Source: Yoonia sp. I 8.24 (GTDB lineage Bacteria; Pseudomonadota; Alphaproteobacteria; Rhodobacterales; Rhodobacteraceae). Taken from it: a stretch of DNA of 61,899 bases. Under the pieces are notes generated by a model, which had not been told where the DNA came from, did not search any database, and worked only from the letters and a program-made list of their open reading frames with translations. This document shows positions 1 through 8,322 of the stretch, piece by piece (the first letter of the stretch is position 1; every line of letters starts with the position of its first letter). Made by a program: the position numbers and the translations under genes. Where the stretch lies: contig NZ_JACXGQ010000012.1 of the NCBI RefSeq assembly GCF_022096995.1, forward strand, positions 1 through 61,899. The letters run 5' to 3'.

Positions 1-63
1 AAGCGGGGAAACACCGCGTGGGTGACAGGCGATTGCAAAGCAATCACCGAGAACCCACTCTGA
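1..63 (+). CDS. C-terminal fragment of an unidentified protein (cut by window edge)
   Basis: Frame 1 is open from the first base for 20 codons and stops at TGA 61-63; the last residues are ...AITENPL. A rho-independent terminator follows 13 bases later, which fits a real gene end. The fragment is too short to assign to a family. Position 5' of rpsJ suggests a gene between the tuf region and the S10 operon, but that is inference. Confidence 0.4.
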   Translation, partial: KRGNTAWVTGDCKAITENPL

Positions 64-76
64 CGATACAAATATC

Positions 77-110
77 AAAGGCCGCTCCAATCGGGGCGGC
101 CTTTTGCTTT
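77..110 (+). terminator. Rho-independent terminator
   Basis: A nine-pair GC-rich stem (80-88 with 93-101, one G-T pair) with a four-base loop is followed by CTTTTGCTTT on the plus strand. It would end transcription of the gene cut by the left edge. On the minus strand the T run is weak, so it is probably less effective for the convergent gene at 140-682. Confidence 0.8.
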
Positions 111-139
111 CGCGTTTTGCAAGTCAACGAAAGCTTCTA

Positions 140-682
140 TTAGCTCACGCAGCGGATACTCTCTGCGTGTGGTCCCATTCTATGTGAGGCTGGAAACGTG
201 GTTGGCCCAGATGTCCGCGCCTTTGTGGTGTATTCGAAGCCATCTCTAAAGATAGCCTCAATACTTGAAGCACTTTTGACTTCTCGTATCAGTGATGGTG
301 CCCATTTGCTGCGCGCCATTTCCCTTACAGCCTTCTTTTTGAACTCTTCCAAAGAAAGCTGTTCGGGGGCGTTAAACCTGAAACGCCTCCAAGAACCTAT
401 GGTCAGCCCAAACAGCAGTGATAAGGGTAAACCCAACGGGAATGGAGGCTTAGGAATTGCTTTGATTTCCGAAATAGGAAAGTGACGACCAGTCCAGTCA
501 ATGACCCCCGCAGGAAGGTCATTTTTCGTCGTGGTCCAGTCCGTACCCCACCCTAACGACTCTCCTCGCTGCCAAATATAGGTAATCTTGTGCGTGTCGC
601 ATACGGCAAAACTATTACCACTCGTATTCAGAGCATGATAAAAAAGCACGGGAAAATGAAGTTCAATACTGTTGTTTCGCAT
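140..682 (-). CDS. Hypothetical protein with one probable membrane segment
   Basis: A 180-residue protein of no family I recognise. The start at 682 is chosen because GGAGAG sits six bases upstream; a longer frame reaches back to 784 but would run through a homopolymer and has no better ribosome site. The N-terminal half is polar with several aromatic residues, a hydrophobic stretch (about residues 83-98, FPLGLPLSLLFG) may cross the membrane, and the C-terminal third is basic and helical. Base composition looks lower in GC than the ribosomal genes next door, which hints at an accessory gene. It is transcribed away from rpsJ. Confidence 0.6.
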   Translation of the reverse strand: MRNNSIELHFPVLFYHALNTSGNSFAVCDTHKITYIWQRGESLGWGTDWTTTKNDLPAGVIDWTGRHFPISEIKAIPKPPFPLGLPLSLLFGLTIGSWRRFRFNAPEQLSLEEFKKKAVREMARSKWAPSLIREVKSASSIEAIFRDGFEYTTKARTSGPTTFPASHRMGPHAESIRCVS

Positions 683-754
683 TGTGCTCTCCGCGCTCAA
701 TCTAGGTGTAGTGAAACACGTTTTTACCGATGTCGCTAGGCGCAATTGATTGAA

Positions 755-763
755 GGGGGGGGG
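755..763. repeat. Run of nine G upstream of the hypothetical gene
   Basis: Nine consecutive G on the plus strand (nine C on the minus strand) lie 73 bases upstream of the preferred start of the minus-strand gene 140-682, and inside its longer alternative reading frame. Such tracts are prone to slippage. Confidence 0.9.
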
Positions 764-929
764 AGTGATTTTCTTCCTTGCCACATCCCCCGACTCCCCC
801 TATAGAACCCCAATCCAATCAGGGTGCGCGCTGCGTGCCCTTTTTAAGTTGGATAAAAGACGCGATGAGGGCCTTCGATGAGCGGGGGTCTTCCTCTCCG
901 CTCTAGGCCCTAATCTAGGGGTGATGAAT

Positions 930-1241
930 ATGGCGAATAGCCAAAACATCCGCATCCGCCTGAAGGCGTTTGATTTCCGGGTGCTTGATGCAAGCACGCA
1001 AGAAATCGTAAGCACAGCCAAGCGCACTGGCGCATCTGTGCGTGGTCCGATCCCACTTCCAAACAAGATCGAAAAGTTCACTGTTTTGCGTGGTCCGCAC
1101 GTTGACAAGAAATCCCGCGATCAGTTCGAGATCCGTACGCACAAGCGTCTTCTCGACATCGTCGACCCAACACCACAGACAGTGGACGCGCTGATGAAGC
1201 TCGACCTTGCTGCGGGCGTTGACGTCCAGATTTCAGTATAA
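930..1241 (+). CDS. rpsJ: 30S ribosomal protein S10
   Basis: S10 is part of the 30S head and, in other bacteria, also works with NusB in antitermination. The protein is 103 residues, the usual length, with the conserved [14 protein letters not shown] start and the GPIPLP and [12 protein letters not shown] segments. The start at 930 (MANSQN) is preferred over GTG 921 and ATG 924 because AGGGG lies eight bases upstream of it. It is the first gene of the rpsJ-rplC-rplD-rplW unit. The promoter should lie in the 800-917 region, but I see no convincing -35/-10 pair there. Confidence 0.98.
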   Translation: MANSQNIRIRLKAFDFRVLDASTQEIVSTAKRTGASVRGPIPLPNKIEKFTVLRGPHVDKKSRDQFEIRTHKRLLDIVDPTPQTVDALMKLDLAAGVDVQISV

Positions 1242-1253
1242 GGGGTAGATCAT

Positions 1254-1991
1254 ATGCTCCGTACTGGACTTATCGCAAAGAAAGTCGGCATGACCCGGCT
1301 TTTCATGGAAGACGGCAAGCAGATTCCTGTGACCGTTCTTTCTCTCGAAAATCTGCAGGTTGTTGCGCAGCGTACTGCTGACACCAACGGTTACACAGCT
1401 GTTCAGCTGGGTGCCGGTGCAGCCAAAGCAAAGCGCACATCACAAGCGATGCGCGGCCACTTTGCTGCTGCAAAAGTTGAACCCAAGCGCAAAGTCGCTG
1501 AGTTCCGCGTCACCGAAGATAACCTGATCGCTGTTGGTGAAGAAATCACTGCTGACCACTACCTTGAAGGCCAATACGTTGACGTATGCGGTACTTCTAT
1601 CGGTAAAGGTTTTGCTGGCGCGATGAAGCGCCACAACTTTGGTGGTTTGCGCGCGACACACGGTGTTTCTATCTCACACCGTTCGCACGGTTCGACTGGT
1701 CAATGTCAGGATCCTGGTAAGGTTTTCAAAGGCAAGAAAATGGCTGGTCACATGGGTGCGGCGAAAGTCACTACTCAGAACCTCCAAGTCATCAAGACAG
1801 ACGCTGATCGTGGTATCATCATGGTCAAAGGCGCTGTTCCTGGCTCCAAAGGTGGTTGGGTGACTGTTAAGGATGCGGTGAAAAAAGCGGCTCCTGAAGG
1901 TGTTGTTTACCCGGCTGCTCTGCGTTCTGCTGCGAAAGCTGCTGATCAAACCGATGCTCCAGTTGAGGGAGGCGAAAACAATGAAGGCTGA
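1254..1991 (+). CDS. rplC: 50S ribosomal protein L3
   Basis: L3 binds 23S rRNA near the peptidyl transferase centre and is an early assembly protein. The 245 residues begin [17 protein letters not shown] and contain the conserved loop segment [16 protein letters not shown] (from about residue 134), which reaches into the ribosome core. The C terminus has an acidic tail of about 25 residues beyond the conserved fold, common in alphaproteobacteria. An AGGGGTAG ribosome site precedes the start. It begins 12 bases after rpsJ and overlaps the start of rplD by 11 bases. Confidence 0.98.
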   Translation: MLRTGLIAKKVGMTRLFMEDGKQIPVTVLSLENLQVVAQRTADTNGYTAVQLGAGAAKAKRTSQAMRGHFAAAKVEPKRKVAEFRVTEDNLIAVGEEITADHYLEGQYVDVCGTSIGKGFAGAMKRHNFGGLRATHGVSISHRSHGSTGQCQDPGKVFKGKKMAGHMGAAKVTTQNLQVIKTDADRGIIMVKGAVPGSKGGWVTVKDAVKKAAPEGVVYPAALRSAAKAADQTDAPVEGGENNEG

Positions 1992-2601
1992 TGCAATCAA
2001 ATTGGACGGCAAGGCTGCTGGTTCCGTCGAACTGAACGACGAGATCTTTGGTCTTGAGCCACGCAAGGACATCTTGCATCGCGTTGTGCGCTGGCAGCGT
2101 AACAAAGCAATGGCTGGTACACACGATGTGCTTGGTCGTTCTGAAGTGTCTTACTCGACTAAAAAGATCTATCGCCAAAAAGGTACTGGTGGCGCACGTC
2201 ACGGGTCCCGTGGTGCACCGATCTTCCGGTCTGGTGGTGTTTACAAGGGGCCAACCCCACGTAGCCACGCACATGAGCTGACAAAGAAGTTCCGCAAGCT
2301 GGGTCTTAAGCACGCACTGTCCGCGAAAGTGGCCGCAGGCGAGCTGGTCATCATCGACGATATCAACGTCACAGACACCAAAACATCTGCGCTGGCCAAA
2401 CAGGTTGGTGCGTTGGGTTGGAAACGTGCTTTGATCATCGATGGCGCCGAAGTCAGCGCTGACTTCAAAAAAGCAGCTGCGAATATCACAACTTTGAACG
2501 TTCTTCCGTCGCAAGGCGCGAACGTTTACGACATCCTGAAGTCAGACACGCTTGTCCTGACCAAAGCAGGTGTCGAAGCACTGGAGGCTCGTTTGTCATG
2601 A
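1981..2601 (+). CDS. rplD: 50S ribosomal protein L4
   Basis: L4 binds 23S rRNA and lines part of the exit tunnel; in enterobacteria it autoregulates this operon. The start at 1981 ([10 protein letters not shown]) gives 206 residues, normal for the family; the longer open frame reaching back to 1900 lies inside rplC and is ignored. The tunnel-loop segment [16 protein letters not shown] is intact (about residues 64-79). GGAGG lies just upstream inside the rplC tail. The gene overlaps rplC by 11 bases and rplW by 4, so translation is probably coupled. Confidence 0.98.
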   Translation: MKADAIKLDGKAAGSVELNDEIFGLEPRKDILHRVVRWQRNKAMAGTHDVLGRSEVSYSTKKIYRQKGTGGARHGSRGAPIFRSGGVYKGPTPRSHAHELTKKFRKLGLKHALSAKVAAGELVIIDDINVTDTKTSALAKQVGALGWKRALIIDGAEVSADFKKAAANITTLNVLPSQGANVYDILKSDTLVLTKAGVEALEARLS

Positions 2602-2894
2602 ACGCCAAAGCAGAACACTACGATGTGATCCGCAAGCCGATCATCACAGAAAAAGCGACAATGGCTTCTGAAGCCAATGCCGTTGTTTTCGAAGTGGCGA
2701 TCGACAGCAACAAACCACAGATCAAACAAGCTGTTGAAGCGCTGTTTGGTGTGAAGGTCAAAGCGGTCAACACAACGATCACTAAGGGTAAAGTGAAACG
2801 CTTCCGCGGCGCACTTGGTACCCGTAAAGACGTTAAAAAAGCATATGTTACACTTGAAGAGGGTAACACAATTGACGTCTCGACTGGCCTGTAA
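2598..2894 (+). CDS. rplW: 50S ribosomal protein L23
   Basis: L23 sits at the tunnel exit and docks trigger factor and SRP. The 98-residue protein has the family pattern [11 protein letters not shown] near the N terminus and a basic loop [16 protein letters not shown]. It starts in an ATGA overlap with rplD. In most bacteria rplB follows within a few bases; here a terminator follows 17 bases after the stop and the next gene is convergent. Confidence 0.97.
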   Translation: MNAKAEHYDVIRKPIITEKATMASEANAVVFEVAIDSNKPQIKQAVEALFGVKVKAVNTTITKGKVKRFRGALGTRKDVKKAYVTLEEGNTIDVSTGL

Positions 2895-2911
2895 GCCCGT
2901 CAGATAGAATA

Positions 2912-2951
2912 GAAAAAGGCCCCTCGCAGCGATGCGGGGGGCCTTTTTTTC
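2912..2951. terminator. Bidirectional rho-independent terminator closing the ribosomal operon
   Basis: AAAAAGGCCCC pairs with GGGGGGCCTTTTTTT around a short loop. The plus strand ends in seven T; the minus strand reads GGGGCCTTTTTC. It can therefore end both rplW transcription and the convergent peroxiredoxin gene. Its strength argues that the S10 operon really ends here. Confidence 0.92.
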
Positions 2952-3020
2952 TATGCTAGATTCGCCTGAACCAAAGTCGCAAGCGCAACCAAGGACCTGA
3001 TTGCGCTTATCTTTCTTTAG

Positions 3021-3548
3021 CTACGCCGCGAGGTGCTTAAGCAGTGTTTCAGGGGAAGACACGCCATATGGGTCTTCTGCGTGGTTATCGCAGATGCCGG
3101 GCTCTTCGAACCAAGCTTCAATGACACCGTCTTTTACGATGGCTGCATAGCGCCATGAGCGCGCACCAAAACCTAGGTTATCTTTGTTCACGAGCATCCC
3201 CATACGACGGGTGAATTCACCGGAGCCGTCCGGGATGACTTGCACATTTTCAAGATTTTGCGACTGCGCCCATTTGTTCATGACAAAGCTATCGTTAACG
3301 GACATGCAATAGATTGCGTCGATGCCTTGGGCTTTGAATTCCGCCATGCCTTTTTCAAATCCAGGAAGCTGAAATGTGGAACATGTCGGTGTGAATGCGC
3401 CAGGGAGCGAGAAAAGCACAACGCGTTTCCCGGCAAAGTAGTCATCCGATGTCTTGTCTTGCCAACGGAACGGATTGTCACCGCCAATTGACTCGTCGCG
3501 CACGCGTGTTTTGAACGTGACGTTTGGAACTTTTTGTCCAGTTTTCAT
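3021..3548 (-). CDS. Peroxiredoxin, Prx5-type
   Basis: A thiol peroxidase that reduces hydrogen peroxide and alkyl hydroperoxides, probably with glutathione/glutaredoxin or thioredoxin as donor. The 175-residue length fits the Prx5 class. The signature PGAFTPTCS carries the peroxidatic Cys (about residue 56) with the conserved Pro and Thr; the W-R-Y-A stretch near residue 132 is also family-like. It is a single-gene unit convergent with rplW, and its promoter lies in the 3549-3722 gap together with the 3' end of the urt operon. That gap holds nothing else I can support. Confidence 0.92.
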   Translation of the reverse strand: MKTGQKVPNVTFKTRVRDESIGGDNPFRWQDKTSDDYFAGKRVVLFSLPGAFTPTCSTFQLPGFEKGMAEFKAQGIDAIYCMSVNDSFVMNKWAQSQNLENVQVIPDGSGEFTRRMGMLVNKDNLGFGARSWRYAAIVKDGVIEAWFEEPGICDNHAEDPYGVSSPETLLKHLAA

Positions 3549-3722
3549 AGCTATCTCACTTAGGATTTGGGAGGAATCGGGTTTTCATTTCATCAGGTTT
3601 GTTGCCGTGTAAATACAACAGGTTGTCAGATAATTTGAAGCCGCTGAGTGACGAAAAACATCAATAAAGCGACTAATTTTTTGACCTGCAAAAAATGTCA
3701 GCCGATACTGCGTGATCGAAGC

Positions 3723-4418
3723 CTAAAGTGCCAATTCTTCGAGCATCTGTGCGGGCGTTACGTCTGCCTTATCGGCGCGCCGTTTGACCTCTCCACGTGT
3801 CATGACAACAAACCGATCCGCGAGCCCGTAGGCGAAGTCGAAGTTTTGCTCGACCAATACAATTGCCATGTTGCCTTGTGTGCGCAGCAGATCGATTGTA
3901 CGGCCAATTTGTTGGATGATGTTGGGCTGGATGCCTTCGGTCGGCTCGTCCAGCAACAAAACCTTTGGCCGCGTGATCAGCGCGCGCGCGATGGCCAATT
4001 GTTGCTGCTGGCCGCCGGACAGATCGCCGCCGCGACGGGCCTTCATATCCAACAAAACTGGGAAAAGTTGAAAGATTTCATCAGGGATATGGCGATCTTC
4101 TTTGGGGAGGCAAGCAAAGGCAGTTTCAAGGTTTTCGAGCACCGACATTAGTGGAAAAATTTCGCGGCCTTGTGGAACATAGGCAATGCCCGCGCGGGCG
4201 GCGGCAAAGGCGGACGGGTGGTGCAACGTCTGATCACCCACTGCCAAGGTGCCGTTCGTATAGGGGTGGCGTCCAGAAATGGCTTTGAGAAGGCTGGTTT
4301 TGCCAACGCCATTGGTACCCATCACGGCGGTCACTTCCCCCACCGGCGCATTGAGCGTTATCCCGTTGAGGATTTGGCTTTGCCCATAGTGCAGCGTTAG
4401 GTCTTGAACATTAAGCAT
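3723..4418 (-). CDS. urtE: Urea ABC transporter ATPase UrtE
   Basis: One of the two ATPases that drive high-affinity urea uptake. With the start at 4418 (MLNVQDLTLHYGQ) it is 231 residues, like LivF/UrtE; the upstream in-frame extension lies inside urtD. Walker A GTNGVGKTS is at 34-42, the signature LSGGQQQQ near 133, and Walker B LLLDEP near 154. It overlaps urtD as TAATG and is the last gene of the operon. Urease genes do not follow in this window. Confidence 0.95.
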   Translation of the reverse strand: MLNVQDLTLHYGQSQILNGITLNAPVGEVTAVMGTNGVGKTSLLKAISGRHPYTNGTLAVGDQTLHHPSAFAAARAGIAYVPQGREIFPLMSVLENLETAFACLPKEDRHIPDEIFQLFPVLLDMKARRGGDLSGGQQQQLAIARALITRPKVLLLDEPTEGIQPNIIQQIGRTIDLLRTQGNMAIVLVEQNFDFAYGLADRFVVMTRGEVKRRADKADVTPAQMLEELAL

Positions 4419-5161
4419 TATGAACGTCCCAAATATACGTCGATCACTGTTTGGTCGGCGGTGACGTGGTCCAATGATCCTTCGGCCAAAACGGACCCTT
4501 CGTGCAATACGGTGACCTTGCAATCAAGGCGGCGCACGAATTCCATGTCATGTTCGACAACGACAACGGCGCGGGTTTCTGCCGCACGTTTGAGCAGATC
4601 AGTCGTCAATTCGCGTTCTGCCGTGGTCATGCCCGCCGCAGGTTCATCGACGAGCAAAAGCCGCGGATCTTGCGCCAACAGCATCCCAATCTCGAGCCAT
4701 TGTTTTTGACCATGACTAAGTTCGCCTGACTTGCGGGTAAGACTATCGGACAGGCCGATTTCATCGGCGATTTCTTCGATCCGTGCAGCACCTTCGCGGG
4801 TCTTTTTGTAGAATAGCACGGCAAAAGGCCCACGTGGATTTCGCAGCGCCATGGCAAGGTTTTCGCGCACGGTTTGGTCTTCGAATACAGTTGGCTTTTG
4901 GAACTTGCGCCCGATGCCTTCCATTGCGATTTCACTTTCGGACATCCCAAGCAGGGAAATGTTACGATCCCCCCATGTAATACGCCCTTCATCCGGCTTT
5001 GTTTTGCCCGTGATGATATCCATAAACGTGGTTTTGCCAGCCCCATTGGGCCCAATCACCGCGCGCAATTCGGGTTCACCGATTTGGATGGACAGGTTAT
5101 TAATCGCGCGAAACCCATCAAAACTGACAGAGACGCCATCGACTTCAAGAAGGGTGGTCAT
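4418..5161 (-). CDS. urtD: Urea ABC transporter ATPase UrtD
   Basis: Second ATPase of the urea importer, LivG-like, 247 residues. Walker [10 protein letters not shown] is at about 37-45, the signature appears as LSHGQKQWLEIG, and Walker B as LLLVDEPAAGM. The variant signature with H for the second G is usual in this LivG/UrtD branch. It lies between urtC (4-base overlap) and urtE (1-base overlap), so it is translationally coupled to both. Confidence 0.95.
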   Translation of the reverse strand: MTTLLEVDGVSVSFDGFRAINNLSIQIGEPELRAVIGPNGAGKTTFMDIITGKTKPDEGRITWGDRNISLLGMSESEIAMEGIGRKFQKPTVFEDQTVRENLAMALRNPRGPFAVLFYKKTREGAARIEEIADEIGLSDSLTRKSGELSHGQKQWLEIGMLLAQDPRLLLVDEPAAGMTTAERELTTDLLKRAAETRAVVVVEHDMEFVRRLDCKVTVLHEGSVLAEGSLDHVTADQTVIDVYLGRS

Positions 5162-6321
5162 GATGGTTTCCTTACAAGATAGTCAAACAGCCCGCCGATA
5201 CCTTTGGGTGCGTAAAGCGTGACGGCGACGAACGAGAGACCAAGCAACACAAGCCACCAGTCGGTCCACTGGACCGTGTAGAACCCAAGCGGAATGGCCG
5301 GGGCACCGCCGCCTGTGAACCAGCTTGATAGCAGCGACACAAAGGCCGCCCCAATCACTGCGCCGTACAGGCGGCCGCGTCCGCCAATCGCCACCCAAAC
5401 CGCCAGATAGATCGAGGCAATCGGCGCGATTTCTGCAGGGTTAATGATGCCCGCCTGGGGGTAGTACAGCGCGCCTGCGATGGCTGCGACGACAGCTGTG
5501 ATGGTGAAGACAAACAGTTTGTAGCTTTCGACGTGGTAGCCCAAGAAACGCACGCGCGATTCATTATCGCGGATTGCCTTAATCACGCTGCCCATTTTGC
5601 CCGAGGTGATCCACGCAAACAGCACATAGCCGAGTGCCACAGCCAGCGCGGAAGCGTAGAAAAACGCGAGCGAGATTGTCGATTGCGGTGTGTCTTCAAA
5701 GCCCGGAATGTTTTGCAAGCCCGATAGCCCGTTATTGCCGCGCAGCCCGCTATCATTTTGAAACAGATAAAGTGCAAGCGCGAGGGTCATTGCTTGCGTC
5801 AGGATCGACAGGTAAACGCCTGTGACCCGGCTCCGGAACGCCAGCCAACCGAACAGTAGCGCAAGCAGGCCGGGGACCAGCACGACCAGCAGCAGTTGCA
5901 AGATCAAGCTGTCGGAAAATGCCCAGATCGCAGGAAATTCAGAACTGCCGACAACGCCAAAGATCTGATTTCCGATCGCATCGGTCACTTCTTGCGGTGT
6001 CGGCGGGATCGTCTGTGACGCGAAACTATCAAGCACAATGCCTTCGGTGCGCGCATACATCAGCCACATGCCAACGGCATAACCGCCGATCCCGAAAAAT
6101 GCGAAATGCCCAAGGCTGAGGATGCCGCAATATCCCCAGACCACATCCATCGCGACGGCAATCAAGCACAGACACAGTGTCTTGCCCAACGTTTTGACAA
6201 AGGATGTCGACATCACCCCAACACCCGCATCAGACAGTGCGGTGACGACGATGGTGAACAAGCTGAGCCCGAGCAAGAACCATAGGGTCGATGGGTTGCG
6301 CATAAGAAAACTGTTTGTCAT
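5158..6321 (-). CDS. urtC: Urea ABC transporter permease UrtC
   Basis: Inner-membrane permease, LivM-like, with about ten hydrophobic segments. I place the start at 6321 (MTNSFLMRNPS), four bases after the urtB stop, giving 387 residues; an in-frame ATG at 6360 would overlap urtB and adds a basic leader not expected in the family. The conserved SLGHFAFFGIGGYAVGMWL segment and the RDNESRVRFLGY cytoplasmic loop that contacts the ATPases are present. It ends in a 4-base overlap with urtD. Confidence 0.93.
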   Translation of the reverse strand: MTNSFLMRNPSTLWFLLGLSLFTIVVTALSDAGVGVMSTSFVKTLGKTLCLCLIAVAMDVVWGYCGILSLGHFAFFGIGGYAVGMWLMYARTEGIVLDSFASQTIPPTPQEVTDAIGNQIFGVVGSSEFPAIWAFSDSLILQLLLVVLVPGLLALLFGWLAFRSRVTGVYLSILTQAMTLALALYLFQNDSGLRGNNGLSGLQNIPGFEDTPQSTISLAFFYASALAVALGYVLFAWITSGKMGSVIKAIRDNESRVRFLGYHVESYKLFVFTITAVVAAIAGALYYPQAGIINPAEIAPIASIYLAVWVAIGGRGRLYGAVIGAAFVSLLSSWFTGGGAPAIPLGFYTVQWTDWWLVLLGLSFVAVTLYAPKGIGGLFDYLVRKPS

Positions 6322-6325
6322 GGGA

Positions 6326-8260
6326 TTAATCCGCTGCCGCTCGGCCTTTGAGGGCAACAATGCCTTTGGGCCGGAACTGAATAAAGAGAATGATAAAGAG
6401 GATCATATAGGTCTGCGCTGCGAGCGTGTTCGACGGGTTCAACCATTCGATCCCTTTTTGTAGGAAGCCAATCAGTGACGCACCCGCAAGCGTGCCCCAG
6501 ACGTTGCCAACCCCGCCCACAACCACGGTCATGAAGGATTGCACGATATAATCGGCACCCATTTCCGACGTGACCTTGGCATAAAGCCCAATTGCAACAC
6601 CTGCGATCCCCGCGATCCCAGAGCCAAGCCCAAAGGTCAGCATGTTGATCCGGTCCGGATTAATCCCCATCGATGCGGCCATGCCGGGGTTTTGGGTGAC
6701 TGCACGCACCTCTAGTCCCAGCCGGGTGCGTTTGAGCACAAACAGGATCAGGAAAAGGAAAATCACGGCCAACACAAAAATCGCGATGCGGATATAGCTA
6801 ATCTGTACAACATCGTTAAACACCAGTGCGCCATCCAGCCATGCAGGTGATGTGAGCGGGCGCGCTTGCGTGCCAAAAATGTTCTTGGCCAATTGTTGTA
6901 GCGCAATGGAAATCCCGAAGGTCGCCAACAATGTCTCAAGCGGGCGGTGATACAGGTGACGGATCACCAGCCGCTCCATTGCGACCCCGGCACCGAACGT
7001 TACGGCAAAGGCCAGCGGCAGTGCGATGATGATCGACGCGGTGTAGCTAGGCACAAACAATTGCACGACATAGCCCGTATAGGCCCCCATCATGATGAAT
7101 TCGCCATGGGCCATGTTGATCACGCCCATGACCCCAAACGTGATCGCAAGCCCGATCGCGGCCAGAAAATAGATCGATGCCAGTGACAGCGCATCCAACG
7201 TCAAATCGGCGGTTTGGCCTACGGCGACGCGGGTTTCAACAGATGCTAACGCGGTTTTCGCGGCAGTTGTGATGGTGGCGTCATCTTCATCATAGATTTC
7301 GAAGAATACGTAGTCCGCCAAGGCTGCATCGCGATCTGCGGTGGTCACAAGCGCCGGAGCAGTGCCTGCTTCGGCAAGCTGGGCATAGGCATAGGCACGG
7401 TTGTCCGTGGTATTCAACTGGACCACTGGTACATCCCCCACACGCCCGTCCACGATATTGGCGGCAAGGGCTGATTTGATTTCTTCGGCAGTGGTTATTG
7501 GGGCCGCAAGATCGTCCTCGACCAGCAGCGCGTAGGCGGCATCAAGCGATATCTCTGCGCCGGGTGTTAGCACTTGGGCGATGTTCGCATCAGAGGGGAG
7601 CTGCGTGGCGATACCGGTGCTTGTGGTAAGGATTTGGTTAAGGACGGCGCGTGCTTCCACGCTGACGTCGGTAGACAGGCTTGTAATTGCGGCAATTCGG
7701 TCGGTGGGGTCGTCCGCGAAGCTTGCAGACAGGAAATTTGCCAGTTGGATTTTACGGGCCTTGAGTGCCGCGTCGCTTTCACCGTCGATGGATGCGAGCA
7801 ATGGGGCAAGCTGGCTCGCCTCTGGTCGGCGCGCGATAGAGGCAACCGCCGTGGTGCGCCGCGTCAGATCGGGGTCCATCAATTGGAATTGAACCAACGC
7901 GGTGCCAATTACGCGGCGCACGCCACCATTCGGCTTCAGTTGTGTGAAACCTGCGGCGGGCGCGGTGGATTGTACCCCGCTGTCGATGTCCGTCAGATTA
8001 AGTGTGTCGCCTTCTTCGGCCGCGATAAAGAACAGGCCTTCGGGACCTTGCCAGACTGACTTTTCTTGCCATTGCTCAAGGAAGGTCGCGACTTGGGGAA
8101 TGCCTGAGGCGGCAAGATCATCCAGTACAACGCCGACAGTACGGCGACCGGGGCTTGCGACCTCTTCGGCGTGTGTTTGCAGTAGGTTTTGAAGATCTTG
8201 GGCCTGCGCGGCGGGTGAAAACCCCAACAGCATGGCGAGCATAATTAAGACGCGTGTCAT
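6326..8260 (-). CDS. urtB: Urea ABC transporter permease UrtB with periplasmic N-terminal domain
   Basis: The second permease, LivH-like. At 644 residues it is much longer than LivH (about 300). A signal peptide (1-20, ending AQA) leads a soluble region of about 330 residues, and the membrane domain begins near residue 350 (DALSLASIYFLAAIGLAITFG). The LivH-type segment GVINMAHGEFIMMGAY and the loop RTRLGLEVRAVTQNPGMAASMG are intact. Long N-terminal regions are typical of UrtB, which supports urea rather than amino acids as substrate. It follows urtA after a 62-base gap that holds a hairpin. Confidence 0.94.
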   Translation of the reverse strand: MTRVLIMLAMLLGFSPAAQAQDLQNLLQTHAEEVASPGRRTVGVVLDDLAASGIPQVATFLEQWQEKSVWQGPEGLFFIAAEEGDTLNLTDIDSGVQSTAPAAGFTQLKPNGGVRRVIGTALVQFQLMDPDLTRRTTAVASIARRPEASQLAPLLASIDGESDAALKARKIQLANFLSASFADDPTDRIAAITSLSTDVSVEARAVLNQILTTSTGIATQLPSDANIAQVLTPGAEISLDAAYALLVEDDLAAPITTAEEIKSALAANIVDGRVGDVPVVQLNTTDNRAYAYAQLAEAGTAPALVTTADRDAALADYVFFEIYDEDDATITTAAKTALASVETRVAVGQTADLTLDALSLASIYFLAAIGLAITFGVMGVINMAHGEFIMMGAYTGYVVQLFVPSYTASIIIALPLAFAVTFGAGVAMERLVIRHLYHRPLETLLATFGISIALQQLAKNIFGTQARPLTSPAWLDGALVFNDVVQISYIRIAIFVLAVIFLFLILFVLKRTRLGLEVRAVTQNPGMAASMGINPDRINMLTFGLGSGIAGIAGVAIGLYAKVTSEMGADYIVQSFMTVVVGGVGNVWGTLAGASLIGFLQKGIEWLNPSNTLAAQTYMILFIILFIQFRPKGIVALKGRAAAD

Positions 8261-8286
8261 GGGGGGCTTTCGGATTTTAGATAAAG

Positions 8287-8313
8287 TCAGGCGCGGAAAG
8301 TTCCCGCGCCTGA
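8287..8313 (-). promoter_or_regulatory. Intercistronic hairpin between urtA and urtB
   Basis: A perfect ten-pair stem (8287-8296 with 8304-8313, TCAGGCGCGG and its complement) with a seven-base loop lies ten bases after the urtA stop. No T run follows on the minus strand (CTTTATC), so it is more likely an mRNA-stabilising or processing element that raises urtA expression over the rest of the operon than a full terminator. Confidence 0.75.
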
Positions 8314-8322
8314 TTAATTGGT

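Noticed and set aside
24..48. tRNA-like anticodon arm near the left edge
   Set aside because: GATTGCAAAGCAATC forms a small hairpin, but the seven-base loop, T arm and CCA end of a tRNA are absent; the frame is open and stops before a terminator.
198..485. Plus-strand ORF opposite the hypothetical gene at 140-682
   Set aside because: It has no ribosome site and the minus-strand frame has a good one with protein-like composition.
800..1142. Minus-strand ORFs opposite rpsJ
   Set aside because: Shadow frames of a strongly conserved ribosomal gene.
7574..8059. Plus-strand ORF of 161 residues opposite urtB
   Set aside because: Cys-rich shadow frame across the UrtB periplasmic domain; no start signal.
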